64,000 nucleotides of DNA from QYOJ01 sp043810345 (GCA_043810345.1 JBDROF010000006.1:12700-76699), one strand, 5' to 3'; shown: positions 1 through 9,915, numbered from the stretch's first letter. The notes: generated from the sequence alone by a model not told the origin. Numbers and translations are program-made.

Positions 1-162
1 GGATAGCGCATGGCAGGTCGTTTTATTCATCACGCCATCCCATCCACTTGCTCTATTCCCCATCTGGACAGTATAATCATCAGGGTCTATAACGCAGAAA
101 GGATAAGGCAAGGATTCAATTATTGTGTTAAACCATTCATTCTGTTTTATTTCTATTTTCAT
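1..162 (-). CDS. PAS-domain protein, N-terminal part only
   Basis: The frame is open from an ATG at 160-162 to the window edge and gives 54 residues. It begins MKIEIKQNEWFNTIIESLPY and continues with PFCVIDPDDY and TCHALS. That pattern (short amphipathic start, LPYPFxVID, then a conserved C-H at about 50) is typical of a PAS sensor domain heading a histidine kinase. It lies 13 nt beyond the stop of the hybrid kinase on the same strand, so it is probably the next gene of the same signalling operon. The output domain is outside the window, so only the PAS start is supported. Confidence 0.6.
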   Translation of the reverse strand, partial: MKIEIKQNEWFNTIIESLPYPFCVIDPDDYTVQMGNRASGWDGVMNKTTCHALS

Positions 163-175
163 TATGAACCAGATA

Positions 176-2812
176 TTAATTTTCTGTAATTGTTTCATGC
201 ATATATTTATCGATCATCTGATAGAGGTCAGCTTTCCGGATCGGTTTGGTCAGCAGGTCATTGCATCCCTCGGTGATGGCTGCCTCCCGGTCAGCGGGCA
301 TGGCATAGGCGGTTTGCGCAAGAATGGGGAGTTGGGGGTTGGCTTCCCGGATCAGCTGGGTCGCTTCGAATCCGTCCATCACCGGCATCTTCAGGTCCAT
401 CAGCACCAGGTCAATGTGTGGATTTTCGGTGTACAGCTCAACAGCCTCCTGGCCATTTCGTGCCCAAAGTATAGAGAGCTCCATGGCAGATACTAAGATA
501 TCCAGCAATTCAAAATTCGACTCTTCATCTTCTGCTACCAATACTGTTTTGCCCGGGTATTTCATCATTCCTGCAGGTTTGGCTGGTGGTTCAGCTTGTT
601 CGACAGGTTTCTTCACTTCCATGGGGATGGTAAAATAAAAAGTTGATCCCAGCCCCACTTCCGATTCCACCCAGATGGTGCCCCCTAACAGCTCTACCAG
701 TTTTCTGGCAATCGATAATCCGATACCGGTGCCGCCGTGGGTGCGGGTATGCGATTCATCGGCCTGGCGGAACAGGTCAAAGATAATTTGCTGCATATTT
801 TGCGGTATTCCTATCCCGGTATCCCTGACGAAAAATTTCAAAAAGGTTATATCGTCCTTTACCTCCTGTTGAACCCCATATTCAATCGACCCCTCTTCCG
901 TAAATTTTAACGCATTCCTTACCAGGTTCATCAGAACCTGTTTCAGTTTTTCACAGTCAGTGAAGATCAACGGATCCGGATCCTTTTCCAGAGGCGTAAA
1001 CAACATGGTTATATCCGGTTTTTGGATTTTTATCTGTTCTTTTTTGATCAACCTGTCAATCTCCTCCAGAATCGCATTCAGGGAATGATTCTCTTTGTTT
1101 AACTCCACCTTGCCGCTTTCAATGACTGAGATATTTAAAATATCTTCGATGATTCCCAGTAAATGGTACCCCCCTTTGTGAATGTGTTCTACAAATTCCA
1201 GAATATCTTCCATAGAAGTTTCCCTGTCAATGAGCTGTGAAAAGCCAATTACAGCATTCAACGGGGTACGCAATTCATGCGACATGGTGGCCAGGAAAGC
1301 AGATTTCAACCTGTCCGACTTCTGCGCTTTTTCCAGAGCGATCTGCAGTTCCTTTTCAGCTTTCTTTCGTTCAATGGAGACACTGACCTGCTGGGAAACA
1401 AACTCCAGTTTTTCCAGATCAGTCTCATCAAAGGCGTGCTTGTCGTTTTAATTTTGCAGCACCAGCACCCCCACCAGTTCACCATTTGATTTTAATGGGA
1501 CCCCTAACCAGTTCGCGGCAGTGGTTCCGAACAGTTCAATCTCGCCTGCCTGGTGAAGCTTCAGAATCTCCTCTTTGGTGAACAACATGGGTCGGTGATG
1601 TTTGATGATATATCCTGACAGGGAACCTTCCGCCGGCCAGGAGGTCAGGCCATCTTTTTCTTCAATGGCATAAGGAGATGAAAACAGGTCATTTTCCTTG
1701 TCATAAAAGGCAATGAAAAAATTGGTGGTGTCAACCAGTGTCCCAATCAGGGTTCGGATAGTCCCGATCAGCTCCTCAATCGTATTCGCCGTAATGGCAG
1801 CATTTGCAATCTGGTAGAGTATTTTTTTCATCCTTTCCGATTCCATCCGTATAAAGGCGATTCCCAGCATAGTCCCGATCTCTTCAAAAAACCGGACCAT
1901 GGGAAGGGTAAACCGGTTGGGCCGTTTGTCGTTCAACTGAAGCAACCCGACCACTTCATACCGGGAACACAATGGGATCAACGCAACCGATTCATACCCG
2001 TTTTGATTGCACCGGTTTCGTGTAAGGGCCGGCCAGTCTGCTTCGGATGTGTCGGCCAATAATTTGGTGGTAGAATTGGTCCAGAAACTCCCTCCTTCAG
2101 AATAAAATGGCAGTGATGGATCATATTGTCCCCGGAGGATATTTCCACACATACACTCCAGCACCGGGTTCCCTGTTGAATCGAGCAGGAGCTCCCCGTT
2201 TTGGGTCCGGGAACACAGGTAATTCTCGGCTTCAATAAAATCGCCCGGAAAGCCGGTATATTCAAAGTAGGGATAATGCTGACCCTCTTTAAGCCGGATG
2301 CCGACCGCTTCCATCCCGGTGGACTCCCGGATCTCTGCAAGAATGTCCCGGAGCAGCTTTTGCCAGATATTCTGCCGGTTCAGAATGGCAAGAATCCGGT
2401 TCATCAGTTGCCGCTGGTTCTCAGCCTGTTTGCGTTCGATCGCATAGATGACCATTCGGGACAGGATGCGTTCATCCACCTCTCCTTTTATCAGGTAATC
2501 CTGTGCTCCTTTCTGAACAGCTTCCAGCCCCAGCGTCTCATCGTTTAAGCCCGTCAGCACAATGACGGGAACCGCCGGATTTGCAGCAATCAGGTGTACC
2601 ACCGTATCGATCCCCTGACTGTCGGGCAATCCCAGGTCTAAAAGCACCACATCAACCTGGTTAGTCTCCAGATGATCTGTGCCTTCCGCCAGGGAGGTTT
2701 CGCAACGGATCTCGAAATCCTTTCCGGACAACCCGGTTAACGATGCCTGAATCAGCCGGGCATCGCCCGTGTTGTCTTCGATCAGAAGGATCTTGATTGT
2801 TTCTGGTTTCAT
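176..2812 (-). pseudogene. Hybrid histidine kinase REC-GAF-GAF-HisKA-HATPase-REC, interrupted by one in-frame stop
   Basis: Two frames, 2812-1448 and 1447-176, are in the same phase and separated only by a TAA at 1448-1450. Read through, they give about 878 residues: a receiver (ILLIEDN, phospho-Asp near 59), two GAF-like sensor segments (about 145-315 and 325-455), a linker ending IERKKAEKELQ, a HisKA box (MSHELRTPLNAVIGF, His near 512), an ATPase with DTGIGIP and GGTGIGLSI, and a second receiver (VLMDLKMPVMDG). The stop falls at the end of the second GAF in LVLQN-stop-NDKHAFDE, where related GAF domains have a Tyr or similar residue. One base change (TAT or TAC to TAA) explains it. The front half alone would be a receiver-GAF protein without a kinase. 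Whether this is a real nonsense mutation or a sequence error cannot be told here. No internal start with clear support precedes the kinase half. Confidence 0.85.
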
Positions 2813-2851
2813 AATTCCTTATTCCTCATTTTCTTCTTTCCTCTTCCCTCT

Positions 2852-2894
2852 TACCACCCCTCCCTAAATCCCTCCCCAACAAGGGAGGGACTTT
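2852..2894. repeat. GC-rich palindromic intergenic repeat, copy 1
   Basis: The CCCTCCC-type arm, an AACAA centre and the GGGAGGGAC arm form an inverted repeat between two signalling genes. Related sequence recurs at 11266-11318 and inside valS at 30123-30188. It may act as a bidirectional terminator, but no T-run follows it on the minus strand. Confidence 0.6.
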
Positions 2895-2906
2895 CTTCCC
2901 TGTTCC

Positions 2907-3353
2907 CTACTTCTCCCCATCCGGCAGTTTGACAATGGTGAGCCAGAACTCTTCGATGGAATGAACCACATCTATAAACCGGTTGAGGTCAAGTGGCTTG
3001 GTGATGTAACAGTTGGCATGCAGGTTATAGCTTTTAATGATATCTTCTTCCGCTTGTGACATGGTGAGGATCACCACCGGGATCCACTGCAGTTTTTCAT
3101 TGGTTTTGATCTCTTTCAGCACCTCCAGGCCGTTTTTCCTTGGCAGATTCAGGTCCAGCAGGATCAGACCCGGACGTGGGACATGGGTGAAAGGAGCCTC
3201 TTTCATTAAAAATTGCATGGCCTCCACGCCATCTTCTGCCACATAAAGGTTGTTTCTCAGCTTGCTGTCTTTCAGCGCCTCTTTGGCTAATCGGACATCT
3301 CCTGGATTGTCATCCACCAGCAAAATGTCAATGGGTTTTAAATCATTACTCAT
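2907..3353 (-). CDS. Single-domain response regulator, Rcp1-like
   Basis: 148 residues made only of a receiver domain. It has the acidic pocket in ILLVDDNPGD, the phospho-acceptor Asp near 67 in LILLDLNLPRKNG, the conserved Thr/Ser strand VVILTMS and the Lys in CYITKPLD. The RKNGLEVL signature and the longer loop before the Asp are typical of regulators that pair with phytochrome- or GAF-type kinases. It has no DNA-binding domain, so output is by protein contact or phosphorelay. It lies 33 nt downstream of the stop of the GAF/PAS kinase on the same strand and is probably its partner. The length is normal for the family. Confidence 0.9.
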   Translation of the reverse strand: MSNDLKPIDILLVDDNPGDVRLAKEALKDSKLRNNLYVAEDGVEAMQFLMKEAPFTHVPRPGLILLDLNLPRKNGLEVLKEIKTNEKLQWIPVVILTMSQAEEDIIKSYNLHANCYITKPLDLNRFIDVVHSIEEFWLTIVKLPDGEK

Positions 3354-3386
3354 GGCTTGTTACTTTTCTCAATTTCTATTTTCATA

Positions 3387-5962
3387 CTATTGTTTCAACG
3401 TGAAGCAGAAGGTGCTCCCCTTCCCTAACTCAGAATCAACCCAGATAGTTCCTCCGTGGCGTTCCACGATCCGCTTGCAGATGGCCAGGCCGATGCCTGT
3501 TCCGGGGTACTGCTCTTTTTTATGCAATCGCTGAAAGATCGTGAATATCCGGTCAGCGTAGATCTCATTGATCCCGATGCCGTTATCCTGGATGGAAACA
3601 GTGACCCTCTTCCCCTCCGTTTTTGCTGCGATTGATATCCTGGGCGGGGCATCTGCCGTAAATTTGATCGCGTTTTCAATCAGGTTCTGGAATAACCGGA
3701 TCAACTGGTTCTCATCTCCTTCTACAATCGTCAGGTGATCGTAGACAATGAGGGCTCCGGTTTCATTGATTGTCTGCTCCAGGTTGACAAGGGCCTTTCC
3801 CAGCACATCTGATAATCCTAGGTTTTGGAACGGTTTCCCGCGCGTTGTCACCCGGGAATAGTCGAGCAGATCATTGATCAGCTGTTGCATGCGGTTGGCT
3901 CCGTCAACAGTAAAGTTTATAAAATCGCGGGCATCGTCATCCAGTTGTTCTTTATACCGTCTTTCCAGTAGCTGGGTGTAACTCGAAACCATTCTCAGCG
4001 GCTCCTGCAGGTCGTGGGAAGCTACGTAGGCGAACTGTTCCAGCTCTTTGTTGGAGCGTTCCAGTTCCACTACTTTTTCCGCCAGGGAATTCTCCGCCAC
4101 GGTTCGGCGTTTCTCTTCCATATCCCGTTCCACCCGGGCTGAAAGGATCGGAGCAATAGATGCAGCCAGCGCTTCCAGCAGTTGGACATCCTTTATGGTA
4201 TAATCTGTCTCCTTATTCGCAACCTGGAGTAGCCCTACTACCCTGGTTTGGTGGATAACCGGTACATTTACGTGCCGTGTGATCCCGATATGACCTGCCG
4301 GGGTGTTGGTGGATGGTTCATTCGTGAAATTCGATTGCTTCTCCCGGATGGCCGTGGGCCAGGTACTCTCTCCCCAGGTCTCTTTCGGAAATACAATGTC
4401 CTTGTCAGGAATATTGCACTCCTCCCAGATATGCCGGGTCATGGATGGAACGATTAAATCTCCACGCTGGTCAATGTATCCGAAAACCCCATACGGGCTC
4501 TCCATGGCATCCAGGATGATCTTCAGCACATCATGGAACATCTCATCATCAGAGACGATAAGGAATTTTCTGACAATCTGGTTTCTGAAAACCAGCTCCT
4601 CGGCGAACTGTTTTCGCTCGGAAATATTTACCATATCGGCAATAAAAAACAGGGGATCGCCGGCAGCATCCCTGACCAACACGATATTCAGATTAATCCA
4701 GAGGGGGGGGGCGGTTTTATGAACGAACTTGCAATCAAAAAAGACAGAATGGCTTTCGTTTTTCATCAATTTTTCAGTCATTTTAAAGCTTAGATCCAGA
4801 AACTCCGGATGGGTAATATCCATCCATGTTTTTGTCAGCAGCTCCGACTCATCGTACCCAAGTGTCTGACATATAGCCTGGTTCACTTTGATAAAGTCCC
4901 CCTCAATATTTGTCATAGCCTTTCCAATGACGGCATTGTCGAAGGCCAGCCTGAACTTCTCTTCGCTTGTTTTTAACGCCTCTGTCCGTCTTCTACTTTG
5001 AGCTCTAATTCCTGATGGGCATCACGAAGCGCTTCTTCGGCTTTTTTCCTTTCAGAGATATCTGTATGAACGGAAACAAGTACCTTCCCATATTCATGAT
5101 GATCGAATATGGAAACATTTGCGTAACACCAAAACGAAATACCATCTTTCTTAACATTCTTCACCTCTCCATGCCATTCCCCTGTTTTAATGAGGACTTC
5201 CATAATTTCCTTTGCTGTCTCTTCCGGGTCTTTTGCATCGGGTGAGTTTACGATTGAAACGTGCTTCCCAACCATTTCCCCGGAAGCATACCCGAACATC
5301 TCTTCAAATTTTGGATTGGTATAAACAATGATGCCATCACTCATACGGATCAGATAGATCCCTTCTGACAAATTCGTGGCGATTTCGCTTTGAAGACGCA
5401 ACGCTTCAGCTACCCTGGTACGTTCGTTTTCTTTAACGTCCCGTTGCAATCGTGCATCAAGAATAGGAGCAATATGATTGACTAACTTTTCCAATAAATC
5501 CTGGCTATTTTTGTCATAACCAGGCTCACTGTTGGCCACCTGCACAATCCCAATTACGTTTTCCATATACATAACAGGTACCACCAGCACATTGTTGATA
5601 GGAAGATGACCTTCGGGAACATTCAAGGGATCATTTGTGAAGAGACTTTTTTTCTCCGTCAAGGCTCTGCCCCAAATTCCACCCCAACTGGTGCGAGGGA
5701 ATAAAATGGCCTTCTCAGGTACCTGACAATTCTCCCATATCTCTCTTGTCATCGATGGAATTACCAGGTTTCCCTGTTCATCAATGTATCCGAATAACCC
5801 GTGTTTACTTTCCATAACTTCCAGGAGGATTTCCAACACCTCTGCATACATTTCATCGCCGGGAATCGTAAGAAAAACCTGGTTAATTTCATTTTTATGG
5901 GACAACTCCACGTGCGATTGATTACGTGTTTGTTCCATTTGCAGATTTCGTCTGTTTTTCAT
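3387..5962 (-). pseudogene. GAF-PAS-PAS-GAF histidine kinase split by a 1-nt frameshift
   Basis: Two frames abut near 4989-4995. The upstream one ends ELELKVEDGQRR-stop. The downstream phase supplies RTEALKTSEEKFRLAF and then a PAS domain. One added base in the GAAGAC tract restores the usual coil KVEERTEALKTSEEKF, so this was one gene of about 858 residues. The order is GAF (about 20-180), PAS, PAS, a second GAF, then HisKA (VASHDLQEPLRMVSSY) and HATPase (DNGIGI, GTGIGLAI). The two GAF domains are clearly similar to each other (both have GYID and VPSMTR or IPSMTR), so the gene holds an internal duplication. I start it at the ATG at 5962, 14 nt after the receiver gene, rather than at 6043, which would overlap that gene. 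Soluble, no membrane segments seen. Confidence 0.8.
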
Positions 5963-5975
5963 AATCACACCGTTG

Positions 5976-6341
5976 TTACTTGTGTTCGTAAATCTTTCGC
6001 AGGATCTCCCTGATCGATGCAAACTCACTTGTTTTATCCACAAAATAATCTGCTCCCAGCTCCATGCATTTCTTCCGGTACTGGGGATAGGGAAAATTGG
6101 TGAGGATGATGATCTTCACGATGGTGTTTTTCTTCCGGATCTTCTCCAGGATCCTGATCCCGTTTTCACCGGGGAGGTGGATATCGAGAATGATCACATC
6201 AGGGTAAACTTCGCTGCAGGAGGCATAGGCCTCTTCTGCATTGCCTGTAAGTCCGGCAATTTCTATATCATCAAGTTCATGGAGCATCGTGATCAGCCGC
6301 TGTCTGATCAAATCTGAATCGTCGACAATGAGTACCTTCAT
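5976..6341 (-). CDS. Receiver-only response regulator
   Basis: 121 residues from the ATG at 6341 (MKVLIVDDSDLIRQRL). An earlier in-frame ATG at 6365 would add an unconserved eight-residue tail. The domain is a complete CheY-like fold: DD near 7-8, phospho-Asp near 53 in VIILDIHLPGENG, Thr in ILTNF and Lys in FVDKTSEF. The sequence style resembles the receiver of NarL/FixJ proteins, but no HTH follows. It is the first gene of the block with the GAF/PAS kinase, so a shared phosphorelay is likely. Confidence 0.88.
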   Translation of the reverse strand: MKVLIVDDSDLIRQRLITMLHELDDIEIAGLTGNAEEAYASCSEVYPDVIILDIHLPGENGIRILEKIRKKNTIVKIIILTNFPYPQYRKKCMELGADYFVDKTSEFASIREILRKIYEHK

Positions 6342-6465
6342 TTTTACAAGTTTTATTGTGTGCAAGGTACGGTGGTGAAGGGGGGTAATGCTATAGGGGA
6401 ACTACTGAAAATCGTGTAGGGAATTGCCTACGAGGGACGGTAGGGGTAAAAAGAAATATTGTCGC

Positions 6466-6918
6466 TCAGGTATTTTTAGCTTCCAGATTATCCAGATCCG
6501 CCAAATCCTGCAACCTGCCGGTTGCTTTTTTATTTTTTTTCAGGTTTTCCAGATCGATGAAATTAATTATGAGCCCATCCACTTCAACTACCAACCGGCT
6601 TTGATAACATGTTGTAAAATCAACTCCATCACATGACAGAACAAGATCAATTCTATTCGGAGGGTAGCCAATTTGAATAAATTCATCAGTTTTTAAAAAA
6701 TCCTCCTTTTTTAATCCTATCCCGTCCATACCGAATGCTGAAAGCGCTTTCATTATCTGGTCAGCATTTTCATCGGAAGAAAGCAACCATACGTCCAAAT
6801 CCTTAGTATATCTAGGATAGCCATGCAATCCAACGGCATAACCACCTACAATCAGGTACTGGACATCATTTGTATTTAAGGATCCGATAAACTCTCTGAA
6901 ATCTTTGTTCAGCACCAT
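6466..6918 (-). CDS. Nucleotidyltransferase-fold protein (DUF6036/MNT-like), possible toxin-antitoxin member
   Basis: 150 residues with the Pol-beta nucleotidyltransferase start VGGYAVGLHGYPRYTKDLDVW. The G-G near 26 and the D-L-D metal-binding motif near 41-43 are intact, and RIDLVLS near 90 gives a further acidic residue. This is the compact enzyme class often paired with a small partner as a two-gene module, where the enzyme may modify tRNA or protein. The preceding gene is such a partner and its end overlaps this start by 53 nt, suggesting translational coupling. The role is inferred from family and context only. Confidence 0.75.
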   Translation of the reverse strand: MVLNKDFREFIGSLNTNDVQYLIVGGYAVGLHGYPRYTKDLDVWLLSSDENADQIMKALSAFGMDGIGLKKEDFLKTDEFIQIGYPPNRIDLVLSCDGVDFTTCYQSRLVVEVDGLIINFIDLENLKKNKKATGRLQDLADLDNLEAKNT

Positions 6919-7054
6919 ATTTCCATAAATTATATTCTTGTCTTATCTCTTCCAAAACGATAAGTCTACTCACCAATGGCTGTGACTGCCAAAATAAAAA
7001 ATCATTTCCTTGTTCAGAGATTTTACCTCTATGAACTACCGTTTTATCAATCAT
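6866..7054 (-). CDS. Small partner of the nucleotidyltransferase gene
   Basis: 62 residues, MIDKTVVHRGKISEQGNDFL at the start and RFQRVYRILK near the end. The pattern FWQSQ..R(L)xxLEEIRQEYNxWKY...RxQRVYRI is one I associate with short proteins encoded just before DUF6036 nucleotidyltransferases in Bacteroidota. It is charged, probably mostly helical, with no membrane segment. It overlaps the enzyme gene by 53 nt in another frame, which argues the two are made together. It could be an antitoxin or a substrate adaptor; nothing in the sequence decides this. Confidence 0.65.
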   Translation of the reverse strand: MIDKTVVHRGKISEQGNDFLFWQSQPLVSRLIVLEEIRQEYNLWKYGAEQRFQRVYRILKYK

Positions 7055-7395
7055 AGCTTCAGTCTGGGATTAATTTGTATGTCAACGTTACCACATCCAT
7101 CATGATGTTTTTCCTTCCGCTAAAGTAACATTTTTTTCAATACTTTTCAAGGTTCCACTTGCTAAAACCTTACAGACATCGTTCTTTTCCAGACATACCC
7201 CAACTTATTCAACTCGATTTTTCTATTGATCGGGTGTACCAGTAAAAGGTAATACGTCAAGCTCAATTTTTTTTTACCGCAGAGGCAGCAGAGGAAACAC
7301 AGAGGTCCTTCGTCCCACGTCATTTTGTCAGCCTGCCCTGCTTGGCACCCTCTTTGTCAATCCCACGGCAACGAATAACCAAAAACTGAACAACT
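7055..7395. other. Intergenic region with short imperfect repeats, no gene seen
   Basis: About 340 nt between the divergent nucleotidyltransferase pair and htpG. It holds a purine-rich imperfect repeat near 7272-7302 (GCAGAGG, GCAGAGG, CACAGAGG) following a T-run. I find no open frame of note, no heat-shock inverted repeat and no clear TAnnTTTG promoter box for htpG. Confidence 0.5.
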
Positions 7396-9366
7396 ATGCA
7401 AACAGGAAAGATCAACGTCCAAACGGAGAATATTTTCCCTATCATCAAGAAATTCCTCTACTCGGAACATGAGATCTTCCTCCGGGAGCTGATCTCCAAT
7501 GCGGTGGATGCCACTCAGAAACTAAAGACCCTGGCCTCCCTAGGAAAATACAAGGGGAAGCTCGGTGATCTGACCATCCAGGTGAAGGTCAACAAGAAGA
7601 AGAAAACCCTTTCGGTCACCGACCGGGGAATTGGGATGACAGCCGACGAGCTGAATAAGTACATCAACCAGATCGCTTTTTCCAGCGCCGAAGAGTTTGT
7701 CAGCCAGTTCAAGACCAAGTCGGAAGCCGAGATGAATGCCATCATCGGTCATTTCGGACTGGGCTTTTATAGCTCTTTCATGGTCTCCGATAAGGTGGAG
7801 ATCAATACCAGAACATACCGGAGCGGAGAGGGTACCGAAGCGGTCATGTGGGAGTGCGATGGGAGTCCGGAATACAAGATGGACACATCAAAGAAGAAAG
7901 AGAGGGGCACCGAGGTGGTCCTTCATATGGCCGACGACTCCCTGGAGTACCTGGAAGATCACCGGGTGCTTGAGATCCTGAAGAAATATTGCCGCTTCCT
8001 GCCGGTACCGATCCAGTTTGGAACGGAGAAGGTGTATGAACCTGTGAAGGACGAAGGACGAGGGACGAAGGACGAAGGACGAGGGACGAAGGACGAAGAG
8101 GTCATTGCGAGCGAAGCGAAGCAAACCGATGGAAAAGAGCCCAAGACGAAAGAGGTAGAAAAACCCAGGATCATCAATGATACCAATCCGCTCTGGAAGC
8201 AGAAGCCGTCGGAACTTAAGGACGAAGATTATAAGAACTTTTACCGCAAACTCTATCCCTACAGCTTTGAGGAGCCGCTTTTCCATATCCACCTCAACGT
8301 GGATTTTCCCTTCAACCTCACCGGGATCCTCTATTTTCCCAAGGTAAAGCGGACACTGGAGATCCAGAAAGACAAAATCCAGCTCTATTGCAACCAGGTG
8401 TTTGTGACCGACTCGGTGGAGGGAATTGTTCCCGACTTCCTGACGTTGTTACATGGCGTTCTCGACTCACCGGACATCCCGCTGAATGTATCCCGCAGCT
8501 TCCTGCAGAGTGATCCCAATGTGAAAAAGATCTCCAACCATATCATGAAGAAGGTGGCCGACAAGCTGGAAGAGCTATTCAAGGAGGACCGGAAGAACTT
8601 TGAAAAGAAATGGGACGACATCAAGGTCTTCATCGAATATGGCATCATCTCCGAAGCCAACTTCTACGACCGGGCAAAAAAGTTTTGCCTGCTGAAGAAT
8701 ACCGAAGGGAAATACTTCACCTTCGAAGAATATGAAAAGCACATTGCTCCTGCCCAGAAGGACAAACAGGGAACCCTGATCTACCTTTACTCCACCAATC
8801 CGGAAGAGCAGTACAGCTACATCCAGGCGGTCAAAGAACGCGGCTACGATGTGTTGTTGCTCGACGGCGTGATCGATTCCCATTTCATCAACACCCTGGA
8901 ACAGAAGTTTGAAAAATCGCACTTTACCCGGGTGGATGCCGATACCATTGAGAAGCTGATCAAAAAGGAGGATGCCCAGCCATCCAAACTCAACGAGGAT
9001 CAGCAAAAATCGCTGAAAGAGCTGATGGAGAAACAGATCGATTCAAAGAAATACACCATCACCTTTGAAAGCCTGAGTGAAAAGGAGGCCCCGTTCATGC
9101 TCACCCAGCCGGAATTCATGCGCCGGATGAAAGATATGTCGGCCCTGGGTGGGGGGATGGGGTACATGGGCGAACTCCCCGATCACTTTAACCTCGCGGT
9201 CAACTCCAACAACCCGGTCATCGGCAAACTGCTGCTGGAACCGGACGGAGGCAAACAGGCAGCCACCATCAAACAGCTCTTCGACCTCGCCCTCCTGGCC
9301 CAGGGTCTGCTGAAAGGAAAGGAGTTGGCGGAGTTTATCAAGCGCAGTACGGAGCTGGTGAAATGA
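7396..9366 (+). CDS. htpG: HtpG, bacterial Hsp90 chaperone, with a repeat-derived charged linker
   Basis: 656 residues. Cytosolic ATP-dependent chaperone dimer. The N-terminal GHKL ATPase is complete: FLRELISNAVDA, the DRGIGM box and IGHFGLGFYS. The middle domain carries FYRKLYP and the LNVSRSFLQ segment with the catalytic Arg, and the C-terminal dimerisation region is present. Between the two first domains, residues about 218-256 form an extra linker, DEGRGTKDEGRGTKDE followed by VIASEAKQ. Its DNA (8049-8124) is a heptamer array followed by a common intergenic repeat. Bacterial HtpG normally has almost no linker here, while eukaryotic Hsp90 has a charged one. The stop codon is the first three bases of another heptamer array. 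Confidence 0.97.
   Translation: MQTGKINVQTENIFPIIKKFLYSEHEIFLRELISNAVDATQKLKTLASLGKYKGKLGDLTIQVKVNKKKKTLSVTDRGIGMTADELNKYINQIAFSSAEEFVSQFKTKSEAEMNAIIGHFGLGFYSSFMVSDKVEINTRTYRSGEGTEAVMWECDGSPEYKMDTSKKKERGTEVVLHMADDSLEYLEDHRVLEILKKYCRFLPVPIQFGTEKVYEPVKDEGRGTKDEGRGTKDEEVIASEAKQTDGKEPKTKEVEKPRIINDTNPLWKQKPSELKDEDYKNFYRKLYPYSFEEPLFHIHLNVDFPFNLTGILYFPKVKRTLEIQKDKIQLYCNQVFVTDSVEGIVPDFLTLLHGVLDSPDIPLNVSRSFLQSDPNVKKISNHIMKKVADKLEELFKEDRKNFEKKWDDIKVFIEYGIISEANFYDRAKKFCLLKNTEGKYFTFEEYEKHIAPAQKDKQGTLIYLYSTNPEEQYSYIQAVKERGYDVLLLDGVIDSHFINTLEQKFEKSHFTRVDADTIEKLIKKEDAQPSKLNEDQQKSLKELMEKQIDSKKYTITFESLSEKEAPFMLTQPEFMRRMKDMSALGGGMGYMGELPDHFNLAVNSNNPVIGKLLLEPDGGKQAATIKQLFDLALLAQGLLKGKELAEFIKRSTELVK
8049..8124 (+). 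repeat. Heptamer array plus GCGAGCGAAGC repeat inside htpG
   Basis: 8049-8097 is seven tandem heptamers, GGACGAA or GGACGAG, with a 21-nt higher-order period that encodes DEGRGTK twice. It is followed at 8101-8124 by GTCATTGCGAGCGAAGCGAA and four more bases, a sequence I recognise as a widespread intergenic repeat, read here as VIASEAKQ. Both are in frame and contain no stop. Confidence 0.85.
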
Positions 9367-9455
9367 CGTAAGACGTAAGACGTGAGACGTGAGACGTGAG
9401 ACGTGAGACGTGAGACGTGAGACGTGAGACGTGAGACGTGAGACGTGAGATGTTA
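9365..9455 (+). repeat. Thirteen-copy heptamer array GACGTAA/GACGTGA
   Basis: Two GACGTAA units, ten GACGTGA units and a degenerate GATGTTA run without gaps from 9365 to 9455. The stop codon of htpG (9364-9366) overlaps its left end, and the minus-strand stop of the four-helix-bundle gene (9453-9455) lies in its right end. Because the period is 7, a TGA or TAA occurs in all three plus-strand frames. Confidence 0.9.
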
Positions 9456-9842
9456 GACGGACCGGGTTCTACAGAAGAGTTCAGCCCGCTGTTCCATAGT
9501 TATTAACTGAGCCATGATGTGATCATATTTCTCTCTTAATTGATTATACTCTTCGTCTTTGCAGTATTCGCATGAGAATATAAACTCCAGCCAGGTTTGT
9601 GTTTCAGCAGCTTCCGTTTGGCAATCGGTTACCTTATTAATAAACATCGCGATGTACCTTCGTTTGTGCCAGCTTTCGGCCAGGTTGCTGCAAACAGACC
9701 GAGATGCTCGTCGTACCTGATCAGTTAAAGAGTATCGTTCCTCCTTTGGAAACTTCTTCGATAATTCAAAGATCTCCATGGCGGCCTGAAATGCAAGTTT
9801 ATATACATTCAGCTCCCGCACATTTTTTGCATGAGTTTTCAT
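9453..9842 (-). CDS. Four-helix-bundle protein (S23/IVP family)
   Basis: 129 residues. The signatures are L.VYKLAFQAAMEIFELSK, then FPKEERYSLTDQVRRASRSV and NLAESW, all conserved in the family first seen inside 23S rRNA intervening sequences and now common as free-standing genes in Bacteroidota. The family folds as a four-helix bundle that forms pentamers; its function is unknown. The gene is isolated, flanked on both sides by heptamer arrays (9365-9455 and 9916-9945) in opposite orientation, with its stop inside one of them. That arrangement suggests it travels or was inserted with the repeats. Confidence 0.88.
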   Translation of the reverse strand: MKTHAKNVRELNVYKLAFQAAMEIFELSKKFPKEERYSLTDQVRRASRSVCSNLAESWHKRRYIAMFINKVTDCQTEAAETQTWLEFIFSCEYCKDEEYNQLREKYDHIMAQLITMEQRAELFCRTRSV

Positions 9843-9915
9843 TTTTCTGTTTTAAGTTGTTGCCTCCATTAATCCGAAAAAAGTAAAAAGGTTATACATC
9901 CTGAAAAAAAAAGTT

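Noticed and set aside
9365..9455. Regular repeats that might be taken for a CRISPR array
   Set aside because: The units are contiguous 7-mers with no spacers, and no cas genes are near.
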